Shown: positions 1 to 7,726, counted from the first letter of the stretch. The stretch is DNA of 8,701 nt from Acidobacteriota bacterium (GCA_021805955.1 JAJZDO010000065.1:1-8701); one strand, 5' to 3'. Notes: generated from the letters alone by a model not told the origin. Program-made: numbers and translations.

Positions 1-447
1 GGAATTCGCCCTGAACATTTCCATGCTTTGCTGCGTCCCTTTCAGAACGCTGAGGCATACGTTTCAACCGTGATGACTCGTTGTCCTGCGGACGACATAA
101 GTAATCCGAATGCCGTCAAGGTGGTCGTGGATCGCGCTGGAAAGGCACTGTATTTTTCTCGCGCCACCATCCCCCATGATCGAGATGGGCGTGGCGACAA
201 GGCTCTCTGTTGGAAGCATCTGGGGCTCTATGCCTACAGAAAGCACATTCTCGATCGCTTTGCCGGTTTGCCGACAGGCCAATTGGAAACCACAGAGCGG
301 CTCGAACAACTTCGGCTGCTCGAAAATGGGATCTCCATCCACGTCGAGCCGGTAGAATACGATACCATCGGCGTCGATACAGAAGCCGATCTGAAAACGG
401 CATCCGCGCTCCTGATGCAGCCGGAGCGGCGCCCGCCGGCACCCTGA
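1..447 (+). CDS. kdsB: 3-deoxy-manno-octulosonate cytidylyltransferase (CMP-Kdo synthetase), C-terminal part
   Basis: The reading frame is open from base 1, so the 5' end lies outside the window; 148 C-terminal codons are present, against about 250 residues in the whole family protein. The enzyme activates Kdo with CTP to give CMP-Kdo for lipid A-Kdo (LPS inner core) synthesis in the cytoplasm. Visible family signatures, in order, are NPNAVKVVVD, LYFSRATIPHDRD, KHLGLYAYRKHIL, ETTERLEQLRLLENG and a final GVDTEADL, which provides the C-terminal Asp-containing metal/substrate motif of the nucleotidyltransferase fold. The remaining tail (QPERRPPAP) is unconserved. A start codon can be drawn at 28 (TTG), but homologous sequence (IRPEHFHALL) continues upstream of it, so 28 is not the real start. 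The next gene begins 75 bases downstream on the same strand and is unrelated in pathway, although both concern the outer membrane. Confidence 0.95.
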   Translation, partial: GIRPEHFHALLRPFQNAEAYVSTVMTRCPADDISNPNAVKVVVDRAGKALYFSRATIPHDRDGRGDKALCWKHLGLYAYRKHILDRFAGLPTGQLETTERLEQLRLLENGISIHVEPVEYDTIGVDTEADLKTASALLMQPERRPPAP

Positions 448-512
448 AGATTTTTCCCGCTCTCGCCGCTGCGCGCCAGACGAAACCGGGTGCTTCCGAT
501 ACACTGAATGCT

Positions 513-516
513 GGAG
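513..516 (+). promoter_or_regulatory. Ribosome binding site deciding the barrel-protein start
   Basis: GGAG lies 6 bases before the ATG at 523. The other in-frame ATG, at 508, has no purine-rich sequence in front of it, so 523 is the better start. Confidence 0.6.
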
Positions 517-522
517 ATCAGG

Positions 523-1401
523 ATGAATCTGTTTCGCTTTCTTCCTCGGGCGGGCACCCGCCTGAAGCTGGGAGTTTATTTGTGCGCTGTTTTGATGGCT
601 TCTTCCATGCTTGGGCTGGCGCAGTCCAGCAGCGACAACGGCAGTAATAGCGGCAGCACCACCCCGACAATCAACAATTCGAATGCACACAATGTCAGCG
701 CGGGAAACTACATTCCGCCACCGCTGCCTTCCGGTCCAAATGTCTACTACAACCACCGGTGGGATATCTACGCCGGTGCGGCTTATACCAATTTTCTGGC
801 TGGACCCGCACTACTGCAACGATCCAATCTGGGTGGGTGGGAGGCAGCTGCGAGTTACTGGCTTGGCTGGCACTGGGGCCTGATAGCCGACGCGCGCCAG
901 TACATCGGCACCTCCGGCGTGTTTCCGAACGCAAACGGCGGCCTGCCCATTCCTCCTTGCCCGCCATTTGAAACTACCTGCTACAACAATCCAACTGTGA
1001 CCGGCCCGCGCATTATGCAGTATTACTTCATGGCGGGGCCGGAATATCGCATGTTTCGCCGCGCCAAGGCTTCCGCCACGTTTCATACGATGTTTGGCAA
1101 TGCCTGGGGCATTTTCGACTCCGCCCACCTGACGGGCCTGAATGTTCAGACGATCGGACTCTTTGCGACTCAATGGACCTTCGGCGGGGCCATCGGTAGC
1201 ACATTCGACTACAACTACAGTCCTCGGATCGCTTTTCGCATACAATCGGAACTCTTACTGACGCATTATGGCGGTACGGCGCAGCAGAATTTTGGTTTCT
1301 CCGTAGGTCCGATCTTCCGGCTCGGCCACCTCGACACTTCCGGCGGTGCGTCTCCATCTGAAAGAAAACATTGGCACTTGCAGGATCCGTTCCACAGGTG
1401 A
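523..1401 (+). CDS. Secreted outer-membrane beta-barrel protein, function unknown
   Basis: This is a 292-residue protein with a clear signal peptide: basic residues up to about 15, a hydrophobic core LGVYLCAVLMASSMLGLA, and likely cleavage after Ala33. A low-complexity Ser/Asn/Gly/Thr linker follows (about 35-60), then a Pro patch. From about residue 80 the sequence alternates polar and hydrophobic residues with many aromatics and glycines (WDIYAGAAYTNFL, WEAAASYWLGWHWGLIADAR, QYYFMAGPEYRMF, FGGAIGSTFDYNYSPRIAFR, FGFSVGPIFRLG). This is the pattern of a small OmpA-like or porin-like barrel of about 8 strands. Cys146 and Cys153 lie in a Pro-rich segment that may be an outside loop and could form a disulfide. 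The last barrel strand ends near 268, and a hydrophilic tail of about 24 residues follows. Similar proteins are common in Acidobacteriota, but the role here (structural, transport or adhesion) cannot be told from sequence. The start at 523 was chosen for its ribosome binding site. Confidence 0.8.
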   Translation: MNLFRFLPRAGTRLKLGVYLCAVLMASSMLGLAQSSSDNGSNSGSTTPTINNSNAHNVSAGNYIPPPLPSGPNVYYNHRWDIYAGAAYTNFLAGPALLQRSNLGGWEAAASYWLGWHWGLIADARQYIGTSGVFPNANGGLPIPPCPPFETTCYNNPTVTGPRIMQYYFMAGPEYRMFRRAKASATFHTMFGNAWGIFDSAHLTGLNVQTIGLFATQWTFGGAIGSTFDYNYSPRIAFRIQSELLLTHYGGTAQQNFGFSVGPIFRLGHLDTSGGASPSERKHWHLQDPFHR

Positions 1402-1422
1402 CGAAAGTATGTGCACTTTCGT
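1401..1422 (+). terminator. Stem-loop at the barrel-gene stop codon
   Basis: Perfect 8-bp arms ACGAAAGT (1401-1408) and ACTTTCGT (1415-1422) enclose a 6-base loop. The left arm begins on the last base of the TGA stop. A second small stem, CTTTG/CAAAG (1424-1428 and 1434-1438), follows directly. There is no T-run, so this is at best a weak or factor-assisted terminator, or a 3'-end stabiliser. Confidence 0.35.
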
Positions 1423-1734
1423 ACTTTGACGGGCAAAGCGCGCGAAGATGACTATCGCAACATAGAGCGGATTGGAAATCAGGCTCCCCCCCAGCCCTGA
1501 ACATTCCTTCCTTTCCGCTCTGTAGTTCTTCCATCAAGATCCAGTCCGAATTAAGGCCTGTTTTCGCACCCAGGTTCCCGCTAACCGGACCCAGCGGATC
1601 CCTTCGCTTGCTCGCCCACAGTACGGTAGATCGTCCGCAAGCTTGCAAAAAAAGATCAGCCACTTCTTCGGGGGCAAGCCAGTGTGCTGCCGCCTGGATA
1701 AGTGGCAGATGTGTACGAGCGGCGGACTCCAATG
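1402..1734. other. Convergent intergenic region without a supported gene
   Basis: These 333 bases lie between the barrel gene (plus strand) and ndk (minus strand). Apart from the stem-loop at the left edge and the minus-strand terminator at 1647-1689, nothing is recognisable. A minus-strand frame starting with TTG just after the ndk stop is open through the whole region. It runs on through the antisense of the barrel gene and would be cut by the terminator, so it is not called. Confidence 0.6.
1647..1689 (-). terminator. Likely intrinsic terminator of the sucC-sucD-ndk operon
   Basis: Read on the minus strand, CAGCACAC pairs with GTGGCTG (7 bp with one bulged A) around an 18-base loop. After a 3-base gap comes a run of seven T. 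It begins 46 bases after the ndk stop codon, the expected place for the operon's end. The stem is not very strong and the loop is large, so the T-run and position carry much of the weight. Confidence 0.5.
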
Positions 1735-2148
1735 CTATGCCAATTCGTAGCCGGCGAAAAAGTAGCCGATCTCAAACTTCGCGGTTTCTTCGGCATCCGA
1801 TCCGTGGATGGTATTTTCCTCGATGCTGCCGGCAAACTTCTTCCGGATCGTACCTTCTTCCGCGTTCGCCGGATTGGTTGCGCCCATCAGCTTGCGCAGA
1901 TCGGCGATCGCGTTCTCTTTCTCCAACACCATGACGAAAATGGCCCCTGAGGACATAAAGTCAGTCAGTGAATTGAAGAATGGCCGCTGGGCATGGACCG
2001 CATAAAAACCTGCGGCCTGCTGTTTGCTGATCGATAATTTCTTGATGGCAACAAGCTGAAAGCCTGCTTTTTCAATCATGGCGAGGACGGCCCCGGTATG
2101 GCCCTTGCGGACTGCATCCGGTTTGATGATGCTGAAAGTACGTTGCAA
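1735..2148 (-). CDS. ndk: Nucleoside diphosphate kinase
   Basis: This 137-residue protein has the normal length for bacterial Ndk. It moves the gamma-phosphate of a nucleoside triphosphate (usually ATP) to other NDPs and dNDPs through a phospho-histidine, keeping cytoplasmic NTP pools in balance. Signatures seen are [10 protein letters not shown] at the N-terminus (the Lys binds phosphate) and [16 protein letters not shown] near the C-terminus, with the catalytic His in IHGSD. The residue after GSD is Ala instead of the common Ser, a tolerated variant. The start codon is TTG; homologs begin at the same point ([13 protein letters not shown]), and a strong AGGAG lies 7 bases before it. It is the last gene of the sucC-sucD-ndk set, 46 bases after sucD. 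The pairing makes sense because succinyl-CoA synthetase yields ATP or GTP that Ndk can redistribute. Confidence 0.97.
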   Translation of the reverse strand: MQRTFSIIKPDAVRKGHTGAVLAMIEKAGFQLVAIKKLSISKQQAAGFYAVHAQRPFFNSLTDFMSSGAIFVMVLEKENAIADLRKLMGATNPANAEEGTIRKKFAGSIEENTIHGSDAEETAKFEIGYFFAGYELA

Positions 2149-2155
2149 AGAAACT

Positions 2156-2160
2156 CTCCT
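2156..2160 (-). promoter_or_regulatory. Ribosome binding site for the TTG start of ndk
   Basis: AGGAG on the minus strand lies 7 bases before TTG at 2148-2146. Its strength and spacing support TTG as the true start, as no ATG, GTG or other start gives the conserved N-terminus. Confidence 0.7.
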
Positions 2161-2194
2161 TCAGTTGTTGGAAATACAAATACGTTGATACTGC

Positions 2195-3070
2195 TTACGC
2201 CTTGCCAATTACCCGTGCCAGTGTCTCGCCAATCAGTGCCGGGGACTTGACGACGTGGATGCCGGCTGCTTCCAGGGCCTTCATCTTGTCGGCGGCTGTT
2301 CCCTGCCCTCCGGATATGATGGCACCGGCATGACCCATGCGGCGTCCTGGGGGCGCCGTCTGCCCGGCGATGAAGCCCACGACTGGCTTTTTCACGTGAT
2401 GTTTCACATACTCGGCGGCAGCCTCTTCCGCCGTTCCGCCGATCTCGCCGATCAAGATGATCGCTTCCGTGTCGGGATCTTCATTCAGGAGACGAAGCCC
2501 ATCGACATGGGTGGTCCCGATGATCGGATCGCCGCCAATGCCGATGGCGGTTGATTGGCCAATGCCCCGCTGGGTCAGTTGGAAGACGGCCTCATACGTA
2601 AGCGTGCCGGAACGAGAAATGATACCGACGCTACCTTCGGCGTGAATCCGGCCTGGCATGATCCCGATTTTGCATTTTCCCGGCGAGATAATACCTGGAC
2701 AATTTGGCCCGATGAGTCGCGAGGTGGAATGCTTCAGCTTCTCCCACACGCGCACCATGTCGAGGGTCGGAATTCCTTCCGTGATGCAGACGATCAGCGG
2801 CAGCCCGGCATCTTCCGCTTCCAGAATCGCGTCCGCCGCAAAAGGCGGCGGGACAAAAATCACCGTGGCATTGGCGCCGGTCTTGTTGACGGCCTGCTCG
2901 ACCGTGTCGAACACTGGCCAGCCTTCATGGGTGGTTCCGCCTTTGCCCGGCGTCACGCCGCCAACCACTTTGGTGCCATATTCGGCGCAACCCTTGGCAT
3001 GGAAGGTGCCTTCGCGGCCAGTAATTCCCTGCACGATCAAGCGCGTTTTCTTGTCGACGAGTACGCTCAT
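2195..3070 (-). CDS. sucD: Succinyl-CoA synthetase (ADP-forming), alpha subunit
   Basis: This 291-residue protein is the usual length for SucD. Together with SucC it converts succinyl-CoA, ADP (or GDP) and phosphate to succinate, CoA and ATP (GTP) in the TCA cycle. The N-terminal CoA-binding Rossmann part shows [15 protein letters not shown] (14-28) and GGVTPGKGG (37-45). The middle shows [13 protein letters not shown] (119-131). The C-terminal ligase part contains [14 protein letters not shown] (242-255) with His247, the residue that becomes phosphorylated. The ATG overlaps the sucC stop as ATGA, so translation of the two subunits is probably coupled, which suits a 1:1 complex. A GAGGGAG ribosome binding site lies 3-5 bases upstream, inside the end of sucC. 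No key residue is missing. Confidence 0.98.
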   Translation of the reverse strand: MSVLVDKKTRLIVQGITGREGTFHAKGCAEYGTKVVGGVTPGKGGTTHEGWPVFDTVEQAVNKTGANATVIFVPPPFAADAILEAEDAGLPLIVCITEGIPTLDMVRVWEKLKHSTSRLIGPNCPGIISPGKCKIGIMPGRIHAEGSVGIISRSGTLTYEAVFQLTQRGIGQSTAIGIGGDPIIGTTHVDGLRLLNEDPDTEAIILIGEIGGTAEEAAAEYVKHHVKKPVVGFIAGQTAPPGRRMGHAGAIISGGQGTAADKMKALEAAGIHVVKSPALIGETLARVIGKA

Positions 3071-4245
3071 TTGCTCCCTCTCGCGGCAGCCACGGCCTTC
3101 TCGGCCGCATCCTTCATGGTTTGTCCAATGATGAAATTCAGACCCGACTCCTTCAGAATCTGTCGCCCTTCTTCCACGTTGGTACCTTCGAGCCGCAAAA
3201 TTACCGGCACCTTCACATTCATCTTCTGTGCCGCCTCCACGACGCCGCGCGCCAGCGTATCGACGCGCAGAATGCCGCCGAAGATATTGATGAATACGGC
3301 CTTCACGTTCTTATCGGAAAGCAAAATACGAAACGCATTTTCGATCTGCTCCTGATTCGCGCCCCCTCCGACGTCAAGAAAGTTTGCCGGCGAGCCGCCC
3401 GCGTACTGGATGATATCCATAGTCGCCATCGCCAGTCCCGCCCCGTTCACCATGCAGGCAATGTCGCCGTCCAGCCGGATGTAGTTCAGCGCGAACTTGG
3501 AAGCTTCGACTTCTAGAGGGTCCTCTTCGTTGGTGTCGCGCAGTTCCTTCAGGTCCTTATGCCGGAACATCGCATTATCGTCGAAGTTCATCTTGCAGTC
3601 GAGCGCGAACAGCTTTCCGTCCATCGTGGTGATGAACGGATTGATCTCCATCAGCGAGGAGTCTGTCTCGACGCACGCTTTGTAGAGGCCGGTCATGAAT
3701 TGAACGGCCTGGTTGATCTGCGTCGGCTTCAATCCAAGCGAAAAGGCCAGCTTGCGCGCCTGATATGGCTGAAAGCCCAATGCTGGATCGATATGCTCCT
3801 TGAAGATGGCCTCGGGAGTTTTCGCGGCTACTTCTTCGATCTCCATGCCGCCAGACTTCGAGGCCATGAACACCAGCTTCGCCGCCGCTCGATCGAGCAC
3901 CATCCCCAGGTACAGCTCGCGATCGATCGCAGCCGTCTCTTCAATCAGCAGGCGCTTGACCTTCTGGCCTTCTGGCGCGGTCTGATGGGTCACCAATTGC
4001 ATTCCAAGAATTTTTTTGGCGTACTCCTCTGCCTCAGCCAGATTTTTCGCGACCTTGACGCCGCCGCCTTTGCCGCGGCCGCCTGCGTGAATCTGGGCCT
4101 TGACCACCACGCCATTGGCCCCGGCGGCAAACAGCCTTTTGGCGACATCGACCGCTTCTTCTACCGTGTTGGCCACTTCACCGCGGGGTACAGCGACGCC
4201 GTATTTCGCAAGAATGTCTTTTGCCTGATATTCGTGAATTTTCAT
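3067..4245 (-). CDS. sucC: Succinyl-CoA synthetase (ADP-forming), beta subunit
   Basis: This 392-residue protein compares with about 388 in E. coli. The beta subunit carries the ATP-grasp nucleotide site and, together with SucD, holds the succinate site. The N-terminus [17 protein letters not shown] is the family's canonical start, so the frame upstream to 4338 (31 more codons) is taken as untranslated. Visible motifs in order are [18 protein letters not shown] (ATP-grasp lysine and glycine loop), [17 protein letters not shown] and [12 protein letters not shown] (metal and nucleotide ligands), then the C-terminal flavodoxin-like part with [34 protein letters not shown] and [10 protein letters not shown]. 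It is the first gene of the sucC-sucD-ndk operon and overlaps sucD by 4 bases. The ribosome binding site is weak (AAGAG, rather far from the ATG). Confidence 0.97.
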   Translation of the reverse strand: MKIHEYQAKDILAKYGVAVPRGEVANTVEEAVDVAKRLFAAGANGVVVKAQIHAGGRGKGGGVKVAKNLAEAEEYAKKILGMQLVTHQTAPEGQKVKRLLIEETAAIDRELYLGMVLDRAAAKLVFMASKSGGMEIEEVAAKTPEAIFKEHIDPALGFQPYQARKLAFSLGLKPTQINQAVQFMTGLYKACVETDSSLMEINPFITTMDGKLFALDCKMNFDDNAMFRHKDLKELRDTNEEDPLEVEASKFALNYIRLDGDIACMVNGAGLAMATMDIIQYAGGSPANFLDVGGGANQEQIENAFRILLSDKNVKAVFINIFGGILRVDTLARGVVEAAQKMNVKVPVILRLEGTNVEEGRQILKESGLNFIIGQTMKDAAEKAVAAARGSK

Positions 4246-4341
4246 AAGGATGACTCTTAATTGTAAGACGCGTCGCTGGGCCGGATGGCACAGTAAACCG
4301 GCGCCTGCGGACAAGAAAAAACAAAACACAGCGAACATTCG

Positions 4342-4370
4342 ATACTATCGGACGAGGCGGGGGCGAGCAA
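4342..4370 (-). promoter_or_regulatory. Possible sigma-70-type promoter for sucC-sucD-ndk
   Basis: On the minus strand TTGCTC (4370-4365), a 17-base spacer, then TAGTAT (4347-4342) give 3/6 and 4/6 matches to the -35 and -10 consensus, about 97 bases before the sucC start. The -10 lies in a small palindrome CGATACTATCG (4340-4350), which might be an operator or chance. This is pattern inference only. No convincing plus-strand promoter for trpD was seen in the same spacer. Confidence 0.3.
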
Positions 4371-4413
4371 ACCAGCGCACCCGCGGAATAGCGAATTACG
4401 ACTACAGCTCTCG

Positions 4414-5472
4414 ATGGCAGACCTCACAAACGTATTGTTCCTCCTAACCGAACAACATGCGACGCTGAGCCGCCAGCAGGCCCGCGCCGCGATGCAGACC
4501 ATCCTGGAAGACACCCAGAACTTGTTGCCGGACGTGTATATCGCGGAGTTCCTAACTGCGCTGGCGGCGCGTCGGGTGACCGCCGACGAATTGACCGGTT
4601 TTGCCGACGCCATGCGCGCGACTGCCGTAACTTTGCCATTCACCGACGACGAACGTGCTTCTCTGGTGGATACCTGCGGCACAGGAGGCGATGCTAGCGG
4701 AACGTTCAATATTTCCACCGCTGTTGCACTGATTGCTGCGGCCGCAGGAGCGAAGATCGCCAAGCACGGCAATCGCAACCTGACCAGCCGCTGCGGGTCG
4801 GCGGATGTATTGGATGCGCTGGGAGTACCGACGGCGCTCGCTCCCGAGGACGCTGTTCGCTGCCTGCGTGCCACAGGATTTGTTTTTCTTTTTGCTCCGT
4901 TGATGCATCCGGCGATGCGACGCGTGCAACCGATTCGGCGCTCTCTGGGCATGCGCACTATATTCAACGTTCTCGGTCCCCTCACGAACCCAGCACACGC
5001 GCCCACGCAGGTCCTGGGCGTTTATGCCGCCGAACTGGTTCCGTTGGTCGCGGAAACCATGGTCAAGCTGGGCGTGCGACACGGCTTCGTTGTGCACGGA
5101 TCGGATGGCCTGGATGAAATTACTCTCAGCGGAGAAACGGAGATCGCCGAAGTGAAGGACGGCGCATTTCACCTCTTCAAATTTTCTCCTGAGACTGCTG
5201 GCCTGAAACCGGCACCACTCTCCTCTCTCCAGGGCGGCGACGCTCAGGAGAATGTCGCCATCCTGCGAGCCATATTCGAAGGCGAAGCCGGTCCAAGGCG
5301 CGACATTGTTCTGGTCAATGCGGCGGCAACCTTGGTCGCGGCAGGTATCGCGCCGGATTTTTGCGCTGGCATTGAACTTTCTGGGCGAGCCATCGATTCA
5401 GGCGCAGTGCGCCAAATGGTGGCCGCACTGGTGGAATTTGGTAAGTGTACGCAGGCCGATCTACAAAAATGA
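4414..5472 (+). CDS. trpD: Anthranilate phosphoribosyltransferase
   Basis: This is a 352-residue stand-alone TrpD (family about 330-350), not fused to the TrpG glutaminase as in E. coli. It joins anthranilate to PRPP, the second step of tryptophan synthesis, in the cytoplasm. Motifs are VDTCGTGGDASGTFNIST (85-102, the PRPP diphosphate loop), KHGNRNLTSRCGSADVLDAL (117-136, anthranilate and PRPP contacts), FAPLMHPAM (160-168), RRSLGMRTIFNVLGPLTNP (175-193) and HGSDGLDE (228-235, with the acidic pair for the second Mg). The catalytic-loop wording NLTSRCG departs from the common xxSSxxG but keeps the key positions. ATG 4414 is the only start in this open stretch, with no clear ribosome binding site. 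No other trp biosynthesis gene lies nearby, so this copy is detached from a trp operon; the only tryptophan-related neighbour is trpS 2.5 kb downstream. Confidence 0.97.
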   Translation: MADLTNVLFLLTEQHATLSRQQARAAMQTILEDTQNLLPDVYIAEFLTALAARRVTADELTGFADAMRATAVTLPFTDDERASLVDTCGTGGDASGTFNISTAVALIAAAAGAKIAKHGNRNLTSRCGSADVLDALGVPTALAPEDAVRCLRATGFVFLFAPLMHPAMRRVQPIRRSLGMRTIFNVLGPLTNPAHAPTQVLGVYAAELVPLVAETMVKLGVRHGFVVHGSDGLDEITLSGETEIAEVKDGAFHLFKFSPETAGLKPAPLSSLQGGDAQENVAILRAIFEGEAGPRRDIVLVNAAATLVAAGIAPDFCAGIELSGRAIDSGAVRQMVAALVEFGKCTQADLQK

Positions 5473-5483
5473 CGCGATTGGAA

Positions 5484-5489
5484 TAGAAT
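5484..5489 (+). promoter_or_regulatory. Possible -10 element before the SIMPL-domain gene
   Basis: TAGAAT matches 5 of 6 bases of the -10 consensus in the 46-base gap after trpD, 29 bases before the ATG at 5519. No good -35 is seen 16-18 bases upstream, so the gene may equally be read through from trpD. Confidence 0.25.
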
Positions 5490-5508
5490 CTGGCGCATCG
5501 GAATCCCC

Positions 5509-5513
5509 GGAGG
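5509..5513 (+). promoter_or_regulatory. Ribosome binding site fixing the SIMPL-protein start
   Basis: GGAGG lies 5 bases before ATG 5519. The frame is open much further upstream, but that part lies within trpD in another frame, and only the 5519 start puts a signal peptide at the N-terminus. Confidence 0.75.
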
Positions 5514-5518
5514 ATTGC

Positions 5519-6265
5519 ATGAGATTTCGTCCCAGTTGTACGGGTTTCTTGATGACCGGAATCGCCAGCACGCTTCTGGTCGTGTCGGCGTCCGCACAGC
5601 AGATTCAGATCGACAAGGACAACCGCACCATCGCCATTACGGCGACGGATTCCGCCAGAGCCATGGCGGATATAGCGACGGTGCATGTTGGCTTTGTCGC
5701 ATACGCTCCGGATGCACAGGACGCGTACGCCGAGGGTTCAAAAACCTCAAATGCAATCATAGGCGCGCTTACAGACAAGGGTGTAGCCAAGACTGCGATC
5801 CAAAGTGAATCGCAGAGCGTCGGTGAAACACAGCCCTACGAATTGGAGAAGCTAACGCCTCCCGAGCAGGCACAGAAGCGGTTTCAGGTGCGTCAAAGCT
5901 GGACCGTCCAGACCAAGGCGGATGAAGCGGCGAGGGTGTTGAATACCGCTGTGAGCGCAGGCGCCAACCAAAGCGGGCAGATCGACTGGACCGTTGCCGA
6001 TGAGAAGGGGCTGGAGGCGCAGGCAGCCGGCAAAGCGCTCACCCGTGCTCGCGCGATTGCCTTGCAGATGGCCCAGGGACTCGGCATCCAATTAGGGGAG
6101 TTGATGTATGCCAGCAATCAAGCGCCTGAGGGGCCCCGACCGATGATGCGAGCAATGGCGATGGGTGCGGCAGCGCGAGCAGAAACTGCCCCGGCTCCGC
6201 TTGCCATTGAACCGAACAAAGTGGAACGGTCGGCTACCGTCTATGCAGTCTTCGCGATCCAGTAA
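5519..6265 (+). CDS. SIMPL-domain (DUF541) secreted protein
   Basis: This 248-residue protein has a signal peptide (hydrophobic run from about 9 to 23, then SASA|QQ with likely cleavage after Ala26), so it should act in the periplasm or be exported. The mature part follows the SIMPL/DUF541 plan: an opening RTIAITATDSARAMADIATVHVGF strand pair, the helix with AYAEGSKTSNAIIGALTDKGVAKTAIQSES, VRQSWTVQTKADEAARVLNTAV, and the late helix KALTRARAIALQMAQGLGIQLGEL, ending in the strand ERSATVYAVFAIQ. Family members such as E. coli YggE have been linked to oxidative-stress tolerance, and others to signalling, but the biochemical activity is not established; none can be assigned here. A Met/Ala-rich stretch (about 203-215) looks disordered. 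It starts 46 bases after trpD; the next gene starts 47 bases after its stop, so the three could be co-transcribed. Confidence 0.85.
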   Translation: MRFRPSCTGFLMTGIASTLLVVSASAQQIQIDKDNRTIAITATDSARAMADIATVHVGFVAYAPDAQDAYAEGSKTSNAIIGALTDKGVAKTAIQSESQSVGETQPYELEKLTPPEQAQKRFQVRQSWTVQTKADEAARVLNTAVSAGANQSGQIDWTVADEKGLEAQAAGKALTRARAIALQMAQGLGIQLGELMYASNQAPEGPRPMMRAMAMGAAARAETAPAPLAIEPNKVERSATVYAVFAIQ

Positions 6266-6312
6266 CCCGGCGACGCGCTGGCTGCTGCTAACCTTTCCAT
6301 AGGAGTGCGCCG

Positions 6313-6948
6313 ATGGAAGATGAGCAATATCGCGAGTTGAAACCTCTGCCCGATGCGGAGGCCGCATTTATACGCTGGATCGCGCACCTGGACATTGAAT
6401 TCACGCGCCATCACAACCCCGCATTGCTCAGCGAAATTGTCCGCGACGAGCTGCACCAGCTCTATCTGGGCCGCCCGCATGGAGGCAAACTCAACTTCAC
6501 CATGGTGACGGAGCTGCCGTTCAACGTGCTTCAGCTGACCCTCGATCCGCGCAACATTACGCTGGAGGCGGAATATTACACCGACGTGGATGAAGAAAAA
6601 TACGCCCGCGTCAAGCCGCTGATCTGGTTCTGGAGAATGTTCGATCGCTCGCCGGTCGGCCTGAACCATTGGCTGGGATTTCATTTTCGCGCCATGCTGG
6701 GCCGCCACATTTTCAAACATATGGGTAGGGATGTGAAGATCTTTCACGACGTCGAATTCAGCTTCGGGTATAACCTGACGATTGAAGATCGTTGCACTAT
6801 CCACCAGCATGTCCTGCTCGACGATCGCAGCGAAATCGTCGTACCCGCGGGATCGTCGATTCCCGACTACGCGCGCGTCGACTCCCACACCGGCGATATC
6901 AACCATGCTCCCACCAGGCTGGATCGGCTTCGCGAAGATCGCGCCTGA
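6313..6948 (+). CDS. Unrecognised protein with a C-terminal hexapeptide (left-handed beta-helix)-like segment
   Basis: This 211-residue protein has AGGAG 7 bases before the ATG. There is no signal peptide and no convincing membrane span, so it is probably cytoplasmic. Residues 1-60 look helical (EAAFIRWIAHLDIEF, EIVRDELHQLYLG). Residues 61-95 look like beta strands (LNFTMVTELPF, NVLQLTLDP, NITLEAEYY). Next is an aromatic, basic stretch (PLIWFWRMFDRSPVGLNHW, FRAMLGRHIFKHM). Residues 139-190 show hydrophobics at six-residue spacing (DVKIFHDVEFSFGYNLTIE, then CTIHQHVLL and SEIVVPAGSSI), as in hexapeptide-repeat acyltransferases. IHQ with the neighbouring His166 resembles the His-bearing turn of such enzymes. 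Only about three coils are present, short for a full trimeric acyltransferase. A role as acyltransferase-like or sugar-modifying protein is a guess. It sits between the SIMPL gene and the M50 gene, with no context that settles its function. Confidence 0.7.
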   Translation: MEDEQYRELKPLPDAEAAFIRWIAHLDIEFTRHHNPALLSEIVRDELHQLYLGRPHGGKLNFTMVTELPFNVLQLTLDPRNITLEAEYYTDVDEEKYARVKPLIWFWRMFDRSPVGLNHWLGFHFRAMLGRHIFKHMGRDVKIFHDVEFSFGYNLTIEDRCTIHQHVLLDDRSEIVVPAGSSIPDYARVDSHTGDINHAPTRLDRLREDRA

Positions 6949-7030
6949 TTCGCGCACGAAGCCTGCTGTTCACCCCCAACTGCGAAACACCTGCTAACGC
7001 TGGCTCGCGTGCTACCATCGGCAAGGACGC

Positions 7031-7726
7031 ATGAATCTACACGCTGTACTCATCATTTTTCAAATCGTTGTGCTGCTGTTTGCCATCAGCCTGCATGAGG
7101 CGTCGCACGGCTGGATGGCGTGGCGGCTGGGCGATCCGACGGCCCGTATGCTGGGCCGGGTCACGCTGAACCCAATCAAGCACATCGACCCGTTCGGCAC
7201 CATCCTGATACCGCTGCTGTGCGTGTACGCCGGGTTTCCGTTGATCGGCTGGGCCAAGCCAACGCCAGTAACAACGCGCAATTTCAAGAACATAAAGCGC
7301 GACGACATCCTGACCACGCTTGCCGGGCCCGCCAGTAACCTGTTGACCGCGATTGCCGCCACGGTGATCCTGCTGGTGTTGAAGTTCATCAACGCGCCCA
7401 CGGTGATTTCGGCCATGATGGCCGCGCAAATGGGCATGATCGACCCAAACGTCATGAACGCGAGCCCGATCTTGTTCCCAATTACGATGCTGCTTTACTA
7501 CGCCGTGTTATTGAATCTGATCCTGATGGCCTTCAACCTGATCCCATTGCCGCCATTGGATGGCAGCCACGTGGTCCGCCACATGCTGCCCTATAACTGG
7601 CTGCGCGTGTATGACTCCATCGGCATGATCGGCCTGATTCTGATCTTCTTTTTTGGCGCACGATTTATTGGCATGATCGTCAGTCCGATGCTGTCGGTCT
7701 TCAACCACATTCTGCTCAGCATGTAG
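7031..7726 (+). CDS. M50-family (site-2 protease-like) intramembrane metalloprotease
   Basis: This 231-residue, strongly hydrophobic protein is of the short, PDZ-less M50 type. The zinc site is LHEASH (21-26; HExxH with His22, Glu23, His26) in the first membrane segment, and the third ligand is Asp177 in PLPPLDGSH, in a later membrane segment. Other family marks are GWAKPTPV (73-80) and LAGPASNLL (97-105). Membrane segments are expected at about 4-20, 52-70, 93-118, 146-172 and 195-220. Such proteins cut transmembrane segments of substrates; the substrate here is unknown. The start at 7031 has AAGGA only 3 bases before it, rather close, but the conserved hydrophobic N-terminus begins here. 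Downstream trpS, 202 bases on, is a frequent neighbour of this protease in acidobacteria-like genomes (recalled, not checked). All catalytic residues are intact. Confidence 0.93.
   Translation: MNLHAVLIIFQIVVLLFAISLHEASHGWMAWRLGDPTARMLGRVTLNPIKHIDPFGTILIPLLCVYAGFPLIGWAKPTPVTTRNFKNIKRDDILTTLAGPASNLLTAIAATVILLVLKFINAPTVISAMMAAQMGMIDPNVMNASPILFPITMLLYYAVLLNLILMAFNLIPLPPLDGSHVVRHMLPYNWLRVYDSIGMIGLILIFFFGARFIGMIVSPMLSVFNHILLSM

Noticed and set aside
1..7. EcoRI site GAATTC at the very start, as a cloning junction
   Set aside because: The kdsB frame runs normally through it and other GAATTC sites occur inside genes in the window.
420..455. GCCGG/CCGGC stem (420-424, 436-440) followed by T5 at 451-455, as a kdsB terminator
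   Set aside because: Only 5 bp of stem and a 10-base gap to the short T-run; too weak to call.
546..565. G+C-rich hairpin early in the barrel gene (arms 546-554 and 557-565)
   Set aside because: One mismatch and a two-base loop within G+C-rich coding DNA; likely chance.
1028..1732. Minus-strand frame of 234 codons with a TTG start 2 bases after the ndk stop
   Set aside because: No recognisable domain, more than half is antisense to the barrel gene, no ribosome binding site, and a likely terminator lies within it.
4246..4338. N-terminal extension of sucC by 31 codons
   Set aside because: The canonical SucC start MKIHEYQAK is at 4245; the extension has no homology pattern and covers the probable promoter/leader.
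5252..5518. N-terminal extension of the SIMPL protein
   Set aside because: It is out-of-frame trpD sequence; the signal peptide and GGAGG place the start at 5519.
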